64,000 bases of DNA, from the NCBI RefSeq assembly GCF_019703515.2, contig NC_059393.1:8325501-8389500 (forward strand). Reading direction: 5' to 3'. The notes under the pieces are model-generated. The model was not told the origin of the DNA and did not search any database. It worked only from the letters and a program-made list of their open reading frames with translations. Positions 21,585 through 33,435 of this stretch are shown one piece after another; within the stretch, counting starts at the first letter, position 1; every line of letters begins with the position of its first letter. This stretch comes from Myxocyprinus asiaticus (lineage: Eukaryota; Chordata; Actinopteri; Cypriniformes; Catostomidae). The position numbers were made by a program, and so were the translations under genes.

Positions 21585-21810
21585 CTAAACAGTGGCGGAT
21601 CTTTTGCATGCAATATTTCAGCACAAAAACCTGCATCTTATTCGTGAATAAATTACAGCATCTTATTCACGACCCGCAATCCAATTTAACCAGACACTAA
21701 ATGCGCTGAAATAGCACTGCAGTGTATTTCAATTAAGTGATAATTGTCATTTATTTCAGTACAAACATGCCTTTCTAGGTTAATTAAGAATTGCACTGTG
21801 AAAATTACGT
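21585..21810. repeat. Dispersed repeat related to 58.4 kb
   Basis: ACTCACTAAACAG, then CAGCACAAAAACCTGCATCT, CCGCAATC and GCTGAAATAGCAC occur in the same order at 58395-58590. This is two copies of one non-coding family in direct orientation. Confidence 0.7.
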
Positions 21811-22529
21811 TGATCATAATATTTATTTGAGTGTGTTTGCACCAGTACCTGATTTGCATAATTTATTTGGTGGACCGGGAACAATGCAGAAAGCATGTGC
21901 AATTAAACAGCGCGATCAATGACCACAATAGATTGCAACAGTCTGTTTACAGAAGTCAAAATCCCATTTTCCACAGGCAAATGAATTTTTAATGATAATT
22001 TATAAACCTTTTAAGACAGACTTACCATGAGCTTTGAGGTTGTTATTCGATGGTACTGTACAATATAGATTTCTGTTGAAGCCATCAGTCAGCGTTACTT
22101 AAACTTTTTTTTTTTTCACATTTTAGAGAAATTGTGTTTAATGGTAGAATTCCTGGTGAAGAACAGCACTACCCATGATCCTGAAGAGATCCACCAATCA
22201 GAGAACCCTGTCCAAGCGCCTTGCAGCAATCGCCCACTCACGTGATGTACTGTGAATGATACAATTGAGTCGGTCTTCCTATACTCTCAAACTATTTATA
22301 TATTTGTAAATATCTGAATATTTTGCTATAAAATTAACATTTATTTTGTTAACTTATTATAACGTATTTTAATATTTTTCGATCATTTTTAATTAGATTA
22401 CGTCATTTTGCATATCATATCCCTTTGTCTTTTTTGTCCAATTTTCAAATTTTTTTTTGCCCCAAATCAAAGTTTGTAATGTTGTGTTTTACCCCGGAGC
22501 TGGTTGGTTTAGTTCAAAAACACTTAAAA
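21811..22529. other. Non-coding DNA
   Basis: AT-rich sequence with no recognisable gene; it leads into the satellite array. Confidence 0.4.
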
Positions 22530-23040
22530 TTGAGCTTGCATAGCAAAAAATTTTGCATTTACTTACTTGCGCAAAGTATGTTTCAAGCCTATTTTACACC
22601 AATACCCTTGCGCCAATGCTGAGAATCCAACGTGCACTTGTGTTGCATTATGAATTGCGTTCTGACACATGTCGGAAAGCAACAACACATATCTAAAAGC
22701 GTCTGCACTTACATACTTGCATAGACTATATTTCTGGCCAGTTTATGCTGTACTTGTGTTGTGTTATGAATTGCATTCTGATAAATTTCGAAACACTATG
22801 TCATGTTAAATCAAACTTGCATAGCTTGAAGCATCTGCATTTACATACTTGCATAGAGTATGTTTCTTGGCAAGTTTACAATGGGCATGTGCGTTGTGTC
22901 ATGAATTATGCTCTGACACATTTCGAAACACAATAATGCTTGAAATCGACCTTGTGTAGCTAGAAGCATCTATGTTCAAGTGTATGTGTAAAGTATTTTT
23001 CTGGACCAGTTTACACTGTACTTGAGTTGTGTTATTGGCA

Positions 23041-23140
23041 GTACGATACTGCAACTATTGTTGACTTTTGTATGACAAATTATTTGTTATGTTCCTCATT
23101 TGTAAGTCGCTTTTGATAAAAGCGTCTGCTATGTATATTA
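23041..23140 (+). repeat. L2-type retroposon 3' tail inserted in the satellite
   Basis: CTCATTTGTAAGTCGCTTTT followed by GATAAAAGCGTCTGCTA is the conserved fish L2/SINE 3' tail. It is a short 5'-truncated insertion; the satellite unit resumes directly after it. Confidence 0.7.
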
Positions 23141-23334
23141 ATTGCACTCTGCCACATTTCGAAACACTATGATGCATAAAATAGAGCTGACGTATCTAGA
23201 AGCATCTACGTTCACCTACTTGTGTAGAGTGTTTTTGTCCCAGTTTATGCTGTACTTGTGTTGTGTTATGAACTGCACTCAGACACATTTAGAAACATAA
23301 TGTGTGAAAACGAGCTTGCGTAGCTAGAAGCAGC

Positions 23335-23625
23335 AGTTTCTCTAGACTCTTTCAAAAAACAACTAAGGACACAGCTCTTTCGTGAGCACTTGAACCTACC
23401 CTACAAATGCACTCTCTGCTTAAAAAAAATAAAACAAAAAATCTATCCATGCTTCTACCTCTATCTCCCACCTTCCTCGCAATGTGCACTTCTCTAAGCA
23501 ATTTTGAAACTTGTATTACAGCATGTTGCTACCTACTGTCTCCCTTAGGACGAATTGTGTCTATTGTTCTCCTCATTTGTAAGTCATTTTGGAAAAGCGT
23601 CGCTAAATTAATAAATGTAAAATGC
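23335..23625 (+). mobile_element. L2-type LINE 3' end
   Basis: The first 80 bp translate to LDSFKKQLRTQLFREHLNLP, the conserved C-terminus of L2 reverse transcriptases. A short 3' UTR follows, ending with CTCATTTGTAAGTCATTTTG, then GGAAAAGCGTC and a TAAATGTAAAATG-like terminal tail. It is a 5'-truncated copy of about 290 bp inserted in the satellite. Confidence 0.75.
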
Positions 23626-23997
23626 ATTGTAATAAGCATCAACATTCAAGTATACATACAGTATGTGTAAAGTATGTTTTTGGCCCTGGTTACGCTGTAC
23701 TTGCGTTCTGTTATGCACTGCACTCTGTCACATTTTGAAACACAACAAAGCATGAAATCGAGCTTGCATAGCTAGAAGCATCTACACTCACGTACTTGCA
23801 AAGAGTATGTTTCTGGCCACATTTTGAAACACTATAATGTGTAAAATCGAGCTAGTGCAGCTAGAAGCATCTATGTTCACACTTGTGTAGGGTATGTTTC
23901 TAATCCAGTTTATGCCATACTTGTGCTATGAATTGCACTCTGACACATTTTGAAACACTACGATGCGTAAAATCGAGCTGGTGTAGCTAGAAGCATC

Positions 23998-25283
23998 TGT
24001 TGGGCCTCATGTATTCAGATAGAAGACAAAGGCAGGCCTAACCCCGTCGTAAAAACCTAACTCAAGCCCCCACATTCCAAGTCGTAAATTATACTGATAA
24101 AAATCGCGCCAAAATCAAACAAAGGGAGTCCAAAACAGACTACAAATCCCATGAAGCCTTGCTCACTAAAGGATCGAACTCTCAACTCCTATTGGATGAG
24201 GCACACAACAGAACGTCCTTCAAACATGACATCATCATGAGTTGAAATACCTCTGAAATGCTTCCGGGATTTGCTTCCAGCAACTTTGTTTGCAGTGTGT
24301 AGACGCAGATCATCGCTGCTCTCATGTGCAACCTCGTGGCACAAGGAAGTAACGTCCGACTTGAAACTGTTGCCATACAATCTCCATCTTGCTGGACGAG
24401 TTGAGATTACTCTGTGTTCAACCGAAGGAGACCGCTGAGCAATCCGCATTTTCATCCGTTTGCCTACAGAAGTGAAGAGATTAAAGATTTCTCTTCCATC
24501 TTTAATCAAGTCGACATTTCTGAAATCTCCGCCAGCCCGCCGAGAATCAACAGCCTTACCACCCGCCGACAGAGCGAGGAAACGGCCTCCCGTCATCACC
24601 CGAGCCTCAAGGAACCGGGTCTGAGTTAAAAGATGGAGGAAAACACATTCTACCTGTGTCCTCATGCGATTCAAGTAAGAGGTTACGTCTGGGCAGATAT
24701 AGAATATTATAGTGTGTTATTCTTGTGTTTCAAGGTTTTTGCTTGTACAGTTTACGGACCGCAATGTCCGCTCATTATTAATACTCAGGGTATTAATTAT
24801 CACGAATTTGTTTTGCTGTATTGTGGTCCAACCAAATTGGACTGTTGTGCAATTTCGCCATCGCGGGTGAGACAGGTAAACTGAGTTCATCCATTAAAGA
24901 GTCAAAGAACGCGGGACTGTTTACGAGCCGTCCACCGCGTCTCTGAGCGATGAACTAACAGCTGCTTTCTCTCCAACGATCGCGAAATCGGCTTTAGGGC
25001 CATCACTTCTCTCTCTCTCGTACTAACCACACACACACACACACACACACATGCACGCAACCCCTCACAAACATTCTGGCACACATTTTTGGCTCCTAGA
25101 TAGCTTAATGCTAAAGCCCAGCTTTGTCCCTAAGCTATCGTACAAGCGGGTACACACGGTAACTGGTGGACGCCATTGACTGGTTTCTCACCGCCCCCAT
25201 TCGCGGTCATATTCCCTGGCCGGAAGTCTCGTGTGACATACTCTCCACGAGAGTCACGTCCGCCATTTTGTGCGCATCCCTCC

Positions 25284-25323
<40 letters not shown>

Positions 25324-26089
25324 TTACACACACACCTTATGTGTTATAGGATTATTTTTATTTCCATATCTAATCATATCACTGTTTAGTTTGTAGTTGT
25401 AAGTCGGAAGTTTATTGACTGCATTGTATTACTTATTAATTGATATTACTGCATAAATAAACTTTGTTTATATTACAAAGAGAAGTGTTTTGGTTTGTTT
25501 TGCATACGCCTGTGTCGTGCTGACGGGATGTCAGTGCTCGGATTCAAACCTTCATTCATTGTTTTTTTTCCCGAAAATCGCTATTCTTCGGATGTCGATT
25601 TTCCTAAGAAAACAATCTAATATTGAGACTGTTTTACTATCTGGTTATTAGTCCCTGATTCCAGGGTGGTGCCCTGTCAATTTTAATCCTTATTAATATT
25701 CTATTGATTTTTGATAATTGATAATTATCTTTGATGATTGTTGAATTTAATGATCAATAAGCTAGTGTTAATTTTAATTAATGTTTCATCGATGTTAACA
25801 ATTAACGATTATTTTTGATAATTGTTGATTTAAAGGATTAAAAAAGCTAACATTGATTCTCATCAAATGTTCTATTGATTTTAATAATTAATAATTATCT
25901 TTGATAATTATTAATTATTGCTAATAACCAAACTTGCTCCTAAACGTAGCACACTACATTGGAGCCCCATATGAGGTTTTAATGAGTTAGATTCAATTAA
26001 TTCATTTAAATATTAATTAATAACTAAAGAAATAATTATTAATTATTTCTGATAGTAACACTGATCTAAACAACCAGTAAAGCCCTACA
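23998..26089. mobile_element. 2.09-kb solo LTR with 4-bp target duplication
   Basis: The element begins TGTTGGGC (23998) and ends GCCCTACA (26082-26089), near-perfect inverted termini of TG...CA type. It is flanked by CATC at 23994-23997 and 26090-26093. Removing it joins AGCATC to TACATTCACAT, exactly the satellite unit, so both edges are secure. It carries an AATAAA at 25456-25461, AC tracts near 25027-25050 and 25285-25321, and an AT-rich 3' third (25690-25925) with repeated TTTGATAATTG motifs. I see no gag or pol, so it is either a solo LTR from a retrovirus-like element or a simple non-autonomous LTR unit. A 161-residue minus-strand frame at 24189-24674 has no recognisable domain. Confidence 0.75.
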
Positions 26090-26680
26090 CATCTACATTC
26101 ACATATTTGCATTGAGTATGTTTCTAGTCCAATTTACTTTGTTTCTAGTCCAGTTTAAGTTGTACTTGCGATGCGTTATGAATTGCGCTTTAACCAATTC
26201 TGAAACACAACGACGTGTGAAATCAGGCTTGCATCGCTAGAAGCATCTATGTTCACATACTTGCGTAAAGTATGTTTCTGGCCCAGTTTATACTGTTCAT
26301 GCGTTGTGTTATGAAGTGTGATCTGACCAATTTCGAAACACAATGATGCATGATATCCAGCTTATGTAGCTAGAAGCATCTACAGTACGTTCACATATTG
26401 TGTAGAGTATGTTTCTGGCCCAGTTTACACTGTACTTGTGTGGTGTTATGAATTGCGCTCTGAAACATTTCAAAATACTTTGACATGTAAAATCGATATG
26501 GCATAGCTAGAAGCATCCAAGTAAACACTTACAAAGAGTATGTCTCTGGCCCAGTTTACAATTTACTTGCGTTGTGTTATGAACTGCACACATTTGAAAC
26601 ACAACAACATGTGAGATTAAGCTTGCGTATAAGCGTTTGCATTTACATCATTGCGTATGATTTTGGCCCAAAACAGATGT
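26090..26680. repeat. ~135-bp satellite, right block
   Basis: This continues the array after the LTR, with landmarks at 26233, 26367 and 26503 (spacing 134 and 136 bp). It decays after about 26680. Confidence 0.9.
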
Positions 26681-27499
26681 TGAAAAACTGTTAAATGAGT
26701 ACTTATTCATTTGATCTTAGGACAGGAGGGCCAAGGAAAGTCAAGCTTTAGTATGAAAAGGCAAATTGAATGCAAGAATGCAAACTCAAATAATGAAAAA
26801 ATTGAGTCATTAAAACCGAACGGCCTGGGGGGGATGTCACTCACCGTAATCACAAAACGTGTAAGTATTTTCTACTAATCGCACACTATTTTCAATTTAA
26901 AAGCTATGTCAGCAGAGGAGACAGAGCAAGAAAGATGCTCCCTCAGCATCTTGGACAAAAACAGAAAAGATGTGTGCACACAATGTGTAGTTTATGGGTC
27001 TTAACTATAGCAGCGTGCATTCCCATGTGAAACTGCCCAAGACTAAATATTTTTACTCCAAGGTGGTAGAATATCTACAGTGGGGCTCACCTATGCATTT
27101 TATAATTAATAATAGCCATGCTGCTAGTGACAGCTCTTGCACTACAGAAACAATTGCATGTGCACCTAACTCTCAAATGAGACATAGTTCACAAGAAATA
27201 TATAAAGTGGGCTCCAAAAGTCTGAAACCACCAGTGAAAATGCTTCTACTTTGCATATATATTAATACATAATTGCAAATATAATTGCATGTATGCTTCT
27301 ATATTTCGTTAATAAAAAAACTTTCTTTGCAAATTTGCTTGTGTTTGACCTAGAAATTGTGTAAAATCTTAAATATTTTTATTTTTTATTATTTTACATC
27401 AAAACTTTTCATTGTTTAAAATATTAAAAGATCCTAAAACTTTTTTGGTGTTGTTTTGTTTGTTTCCAGGTTTAAATTGGACTATAAATCCTACATTTT
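26681..27499. other. Non-coding DNA
   Basis: No gene or repeat recognised. A G run lies at about 26827-26833. Confidence 0.4.
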
Positions 27500-27757
27500 C
27501 AATGTGGTGGTAGAGTGGGTTGTCCACTAATCGCAGGGTTAGTGGTTCAATTCCTGGCCCACATGACTCCACATGATGAAGTGTCCTTGGGCAAGACACT
27601 GAACCCCAAGTTGCTCCCAATGGCAGGCTAGCACCTTGCATGGCAGCTCTGCTGGCATTGATGTTTGAGTGTGTATGAATGAGACACAGTGTAAAGTGCT
27701 TTGGAGAACCACTAAGGTTAAAAAATGTGCTATATAAGTGCAGACCATTTATCATTC
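27500..27757 (+). mobile_element. tRNA-derived SINE
   Basis: A tRNA-like head has a box A-like GGTGGTAGAGTGGG (about 27506-27519) and a box B GGTTCAATTCC (27544-27554; one change from the consensus, a CpG-to-CpA type change). A conserved central body follows (CTTGGGCAAGACACTGAACC, about 27587-27606). The tail GTAAAGTGCTTTGG...GCTATATAAGTGCAGACCATTTA is the LINE-derived 3' end used by fish SINEs. It is not a functional tRNA gene. Confidence 0.8.
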
Positions 27758-28316
27758 TCTGTGAATATATGTAGAGAGAGAGAGAGCATTTGGTAAAGTA
27801 AAAACAAGACAATCTATTGTCTTTTATCTATATACAAGTGAAACCAAACAGTGTCTAAACAAATCGAGTATTCTCTGCCCTCTCGGAGCTGCATGACAAT
27901 AAGAGCAAGTGCCTTTGCATATCTGTGCAAATAAAAGCAGGATGGAGTCATAAGCCTACGATAACAAAGAGCAAAAGCTGTGTGAAGAATGCAAGACATC
28001 TGGAGCTTGTGAATAAGGAAGATAAGGGCAGAGAGTATCTCTCTGTCTCTCTCTCTGTCTGCCACCTTACATCTTGTAGCTTAACACACCATGTGACATA
28101 CTGAGCCAAGCTGCCTCTTAAATACAAGTGTGCACTGAAAATGTCAAAACAAAATCAAAAGACAATGATATAAACTATTTTGTAAAATGGATAGCTCTGC
28201 TCCTGGATGCTAATTGGTCAATTCAGCTTACCAGCCGTGTTAACATACAAAATATAGTAACAATAATGATGTCAAAAACCTGTTTATTTAGCAAGTGTGT
28301 ACAGTATATTTGTGTA
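27758..28316. other. Non-coding DNA
   Basis: No gene recognised. There is a short GA tract at 27773-27786 and a CT-rich stretch near 28040-28060. Confidence 0.4.
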
Positions 28317-28318
28317 TA

Positions 28319-28387
<69 letters not shown>
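28317..28387. repeat. (AT)n microsatellite, ~70 bp
   Basis: About 34 uninterrupted AT units, ending in ACAGTATATTATAC. Confidence 0.95.
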
Positions 28388-28390
<3 letters not shown>

Positions 28391-28615
28391 TATATTATAC
28401 AAAAAGACATTGTATCAACCAAGTCATGGTGAAATCCAAACAGACAGGCTAAGTAGCTATACGAGTACTTCGGACGAAACTTGTCAAGAAAATGTCCTGG
28501 TTTATTTACCAAGAAGAAAAAAAAAAGATATTGTACATTTTATAATTATTATTGTTATTATTATTGATATTATCACATTTTACATAAAGTAAATTAAACT
28601 ACATTTTAGACCCCA

Positions 28616-28647
<32 letters not shown>

Positions 28648-29290
28648 TTATTGTGACATAATTTTTTTAGGACACTGAAGCACATTTTACACACAAACAA
28701 ACACAGTCAGACGGCTCCAGTGTGCCACTGGAATGGACATGTAATCAAGGAGCTGTGCTTAAAGACTTCACAAATAACAAAGCCATCAACTTTACACGTT
28801 AAATTTATTTTGACAAGGCTGCTACGCTGCTCACACACTGTATAATCATCATGCAATGCCCGAATCAAACAATAGATGGTGATGAAAGAAAGTCTTTGAT
28901 TGCAAATAAGACTTTTTCAAAGAAATTTGGGTACCTTTAAGTATCCTTTTCCTCAGGATAGCCTGTAGGAAGAGCATTGTCCTTCTCCTTTCCTTCAGCT
29001 TCGCGAATACTCCGTTTGCTGCTTTGCTCTTTATGTGGTATGTATTCTTCCTAACGATATTCCCAACTGTGTCTCTGTGCACTAGTGGGGTACTTTTTTA
29101 GGCTGCCAATCAATGTCAAAATCAAAGCTTGAGATAAAAAATCAACTTCAAATACGCATCATCAAAGCAACTGCACTGTGCAACAATACAGCGATGCACG
29201 ACGTTTCACCCTTTGCCTTCTTAAATTACTCATCTGAGCAGTGATCATTAGCCGTTATTAACCATAATTTTATGCGAAGTCACCATGTCT

Positions 29291-29328
<38 letters not shown>

Positions 29329-29690
29329 CATGTTCTCTCTGTGATTAATAAATGCAAAGTGTGTCCTCAAAGCCTTCGGGACTTTTGATGCCCTAGTTTT
29401 TCCTCGTTTTTTTTTTTTTTGTTTTTTTTTGTTTTTTTTGTTTTTTTCTCTCTCTTGCCCTCAAATTGCTGCTTTCCTGAATAATCTTAAAGATAAGGGG
29501 GTTTACACAAGTGAGTGTGTCAAGTTTTTATTTTTTCTCCAATTCCTGTTTAGCACATTTAGCCTTTGAATTCCCTTCATAAATGTCGCGTCTACAACGA
29601 CTGTATCTGAAAGTTTTGGGGAAAGATGTACTGTAGCATAAAGCATATGACAATGTCGATATCCACAAAATATTCGCCAAAAACTTTCGA
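28388..29690. other. Non-coding DNA, including a complex repeat-free stretch
   Basis: Low-complexity runs are a T tract at 28617-28640, a TC tract at about 29294-29325 and T-rich runs with G at 29403-29450. Between them, 28700-29270 is mixed-composition, non-repetitive sequence. A 77-residue minus-strand frame at 28849-29082 matches nothing I know. Confidence 0.4.
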
Positions 29691-30940
29691 ATTGTTCCTC
29701 CTTTTCTTTAAAAAGAGCAAAAAATCAGGGTTACAGTGAGGCACTGGGGACAATCCATAAATGTTAAAATACTCACTATTTCAAACGTACACTGAAAACC
29801 CTAATAAGTTGAATCTACTCATCTGATTGAGTAAAGATGTTACCTCAGTTGTATTGTGTAATGGATTCTCCAAAACTTGTGTGATTAAGTTCACTTGTCC
29901 ATATAGAATGAATTTAACTATTTAAGTAGAGATGACTTGATGCGAGTAGACTTAACTCAGATTTGCTATTTAAATGTTGTTGTTTTAATTTAATCATTTT
30001 AATTGAATGGACTCAAATTTAGCTCACACAATAACACAGTTTAAATAATTACTGATTCTAGATCAATCATCAAATAAACGTATTTATATACAGAAATGCA
30101 TATATGCCTGTTCTTCAGTCGCACGTGCACAAGGAGAACTGAAAAAGTGTTAACGGTTCCAACTTGACCAAAGGGGACACAGATCACCCTAATGGTGACA
30201 TCACACAAAACAACTATTTGCAACAAAACAACATAAATGATACTACAAAAGAGCTAAAACCTCTATTAATTCTTAATAACAACTTTTGAAATGTCCCCAT
30301 AATTTCCCTTTGACCAAGGAAACATAATTAAATAATTCAAGCACAAGGCATTGGGGTTATTCCCTATAGCCTTAATATTGTACTCAATAGTTTGAGTTAC
30401 AAACACTTAAAATCTTAAGTCAATAGATTTTTAAGAAAAATAAGTTCAAGGAACTTATATTTTTCAATTATGAGCCAAAAACTTGACATTTCAAGTAATT
30501 TCTAGTAATGACAATATTCACGTTTACAGTGTAAAGCAACAAGACATAAACAATATGCGTGTTTAACACGATTTTAGTGAAATAAAATCGCTTACTTAAC
30601 TTTTCTGTGTAAAGTTTATCCAATTTGATAACTTATTTGCCATAAAGACGTAATCCCGCAAAAACAATGATTTGAACAACTTTACAGCTAAAATAATACA
30701 TGAGAATTCATGTAAGTGCTTTAATAAAATTATAAGCTTCACATTTCTGCCTTTAAACCCTCCAAAAATTGGGCCCATTCAATTCCACTGTAATTGCCGC
30801 ACTGTAACCTCGATTTCTGCATATTTTAAAAGAAAAGGAGGGACTTTTAGAAATTATTTTTTGGTGGTAATCAACATTATGCCACAATTCTGTCTATTGA
30901 GCTTAACTTGTATAAAAATAGGAATATTTCTTTAATCACA
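29690..30940. mobile_element. TTAA-type palindromic MITE (copy B), split by a nested element
   Basis: The left part (about 29690-29787: TGTTCCTCCTTTTCTTT, GGGTTACAGTGAGGCACT) and the right part (30534-30940: ATAAGCTTCACATTTCTGCC, AAAGAAAAGGAGGGA-like, GTGGTAATCAACATTATGCC, TTGAGCTTAACTTGT) are two segments of the MITE family. They are separated by the nested element at 29788-30533. Non-coding. Confidence 0.75.
29788..30533. mobile_element. Nested 746-bp MITE with TACACTGWAAAC ends
   Basis: It starts TACACTGAAAAC and ends GTTTACAGTGTA, inverted repeats with one mismatch in 12. If the outer TA is taken as the duplicated target, the element is CACTG...CAGTG, as in CACTA/EnSpm-type or TA-targeting families. 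The data do not decide between them. No ORF. Confidence 0.7.
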
Positions 30941-33070
30941 AATCAATAACAAAAAATTTAACCTACATTGGTACCACTAAGATTTCTGCATTATTTCATG
31001 ACACTTAAGCACAGTATGCCTCCTAAGTGAACACACCAGTTCCCAGAGAAGCCAACACTCGAAAAGTTACTGTGTCAGCACTTACAGCTCCAGTCTCTTC
31101 ACTTGAAACAGGATTAAGAGGTTCATGGTTTGGATGTGGCTTTCATGTCATCAATGTAAAAAAAAAAAAAAAAAAAGATTGTTTCAGAAATTAAAGGTTT
31201 GGGATGCAGTTTTAAGTTGGTTTACGTACCCCGTTTAGCAATACTTCTGACAGTCTTCATTCATTTTTATTCAGCTGAGGCTTTACTAACTAACTGTACT
31301 GCCAACAACAGTATGTTACTGAAGGGAAGCCAATTATAATGGACTCAATGGCAAACCAACAACCCATCAGCATGCGTTGTTACTCATTTCACATGTAGAG
31401 ATGTTAGCTAATCTCAAAAGAGGTCATTTTCTAATGTTACAGTGTCAAATATGGCTTGATTAATTCACATGGAGTGGGTGGAAAATGATCATTTAAACCT
31501 AAACCTTTGTACTGCAAGACACCACACTGCACTAACAAAAATGTACTTCATGGACATGGGCTATAATGTTTGTTAATGTTATAAATGAAAGTTATTATAA
31601 AGTGTTATGAAAGTTGAAAAATCCATGCCTAATTCTATTCTTGTGTGGATCACAAGCATTAAACTATAATGTGTAAAATGTGTACTAAAGCATTCTACCA
31701 TATGTCGCCACGCTGGGATAATTGTTGTAGTGGCATGCCCCTCAATGATATCTGTTCACATATGTACTGTCATTTATCTTCTTTCCCTGTGGTCACAAAG
31801 TATGGTAGCTAAACATGTCACTAAGAAGCTATGAGCTAGAAACTAAAATTCTCAGCTTCTGTGCAGTAACACTGTATGACTGGATGTGTTAACCTCAGCG
31901 GAGAGGCAGTTTAACTTGGCAAACTCAGTGTGGTCTCATTTATTTAACATTACTGGATTAACATTGCTGGCACATACATTACATGTTTAAAAGCTTTGTA
32001 TTTGAGTTTACAATTAATAGATTTTATCTATTAATATGTTTTTTACAGATAATTTTAAATATTATTTAGCATGATCAATACTCCTAAACTTCAAAAAAAT
32101 AAAAGAATAATAATAATTAATATATATATATATATATATATATTGTATTAACAAGTAAATAAACAAACATAAATACATTTTATATATGTAGATATTAATA
32201 ATAATAATAACAACAACTAAAACCGAAAATTACTTTTTTAAATAAGACTTTGCCTGAAATAATTAAACACTTTGGACAGTTATTGCAGTTTATGCATTTT
32301 ATTCAGTTATATAAGAAATATATTTTAAAACAAACAAACATAGATGAAGCAAGTGCATGCAGCCATATATGTTTGTTTGTATAGTAATATTTTGAACAAC
32401 CAATCCGATTTACAGCATCATTTTCAGTATATTAGTAAAATATACTGCAGAAATTACTTGTCACACATTATTTAACACGTTCCAAACTGTAGCAGATCAT
32501 TTTTGGACAAAGATAAAGTTTGTGTTAAATGTTTTGTGAGTCCAAATGTATCCCATATACTGAAGAATTGCCAGTGGGAAAGATTTATATGAGATATTTA
32601 AAAGACATCAAAGTACCTGTGTGATACAATGACTTTATACACAGGCAATAATGGCCATGATACAGCACAGCTACATTTCAATGCCTCATACCCCTAAAGC
32701 AGTGGGGAGCCATCTGTGTATGTGTGTGTATGTACATAAATGTGCGTCTGCTGGGTTTTCAGCTCTTCGGATCTTCAGCAAGCTATTGTGTGTATGGAAA
32801 ATTAGCTGACAACAATTAATTTACCTCATGCATAGAGAAGCCACAGGGTGGAGATGTTTGAGAGGATGAACTGTAGAATTGCTTCATTGCAGAGTGTACT
32901 CTCTCTCTCTCTCTCTTGCTCTGTCTGTCTCAGCCTGCTTCCAAATTCTGTTTGGATCCTAATCTCTGACATTACAGAGCTACATGGTTGAGTTTCCAAA
33001 CATCTTCAACGAATGGAAAACTAGGTTTTTACATTTTCAGAAGATAACGTGAGTGCTTGTCTCTTCACAA
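30941..33070. other. Non-coding DNA
   Basis: No gene recognised. An A tract lies at about 31159-31176, an AT tract at 32120-32143 and a CT tract at 32899-32915. Confidence 0.4.
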
Positions 33071-33074
33071 CTCC

Positions 33075-33435
33075 CCACAATGATCCTAGGGTATTGTGGT
33101 TGCCAGAGCATTGCTATTTGGTTACTAGGGTGTTTGGGGTGATTTCAAGGGAATTGCTAGGATGATTGAGCTGGTTGCTAGGGCATTTAGTATGCATATG
33201 GTTGCTATAGTGTCCAGGATGGTTAATAGGTGGTTCCTAGTGTGTTCAGGGTGGTTGCTATAGTGTTCAGGATGACTGTTAGGTTGCAACTAGTGTGTTT
33301 GGTATGGTTGCTAGGTGGTTACTAGGGTGTTCAGGAAGGTTGCTAGGTGGGACGCTTGCTATGTGGTTTCTAAGGTGTTTGGGGTGATTGCTAGGGGGCT
33401 GCTATATTGTTTAGGATGGTTGCTAGCTGGTTGCC
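33075..33435. repeat. GGTTGCTAGG minisatellite (short array, inverted relative to 35-40 kb)
   Basis: Units such as GGTTGCTAGGTGGTTACTAGG and GTTCAGGATGGTTGCTAG recur from about 33094. They are the reverse complement of the CCTAGCAACC units of the large array at 35.4-40.7 kb. Confidence 0.85.

Larger units (their letters stand above)
22530..23997. repeat. ~135-bp satellite, left block, interrupted by L2 fragments
   Basis: The landmark TAGCTAGAAGCATCT recurs at 22822 (variant), 22957, 23193, 23321, 23769, 23858 and 23984. Spacing is 126-136 bp where uninterrupted and 89 bp in one shortened unit. Each unit also has AGTATGTTTCTGGCC, TGTACTTGTGTTGTGTTATG and TGACACATTTCGAAACAC. Retroposon pieces at about 23041-23140 and 23335-23625 break the array. 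Confidence 0.9.

Noticed and set aside
24189..24674. 161-residue minus-strand frame in the solo LTR
   Set aside because: No recognisable domain, no start context, and it lies wholly inside a transposon LTR.
22530..26680. Regularly spaced repeats resembling a CRISPR array
   Set aside because: Units are ~135 bp, the sequence between landmarks is itself repeated rather than unique, and the context is a vertebrate genome.
27500..27580. Possible tRNA gene
   Set aside because: Box A/B-like motifs are present, but the cloverleaf is not closed and a SINE body and LINE tail follow directly.
28288..28512. 74-residue minus-strand frame with a long Y-I repeat
   Set aside because: It is the translation of the (AT)n microsatellite.
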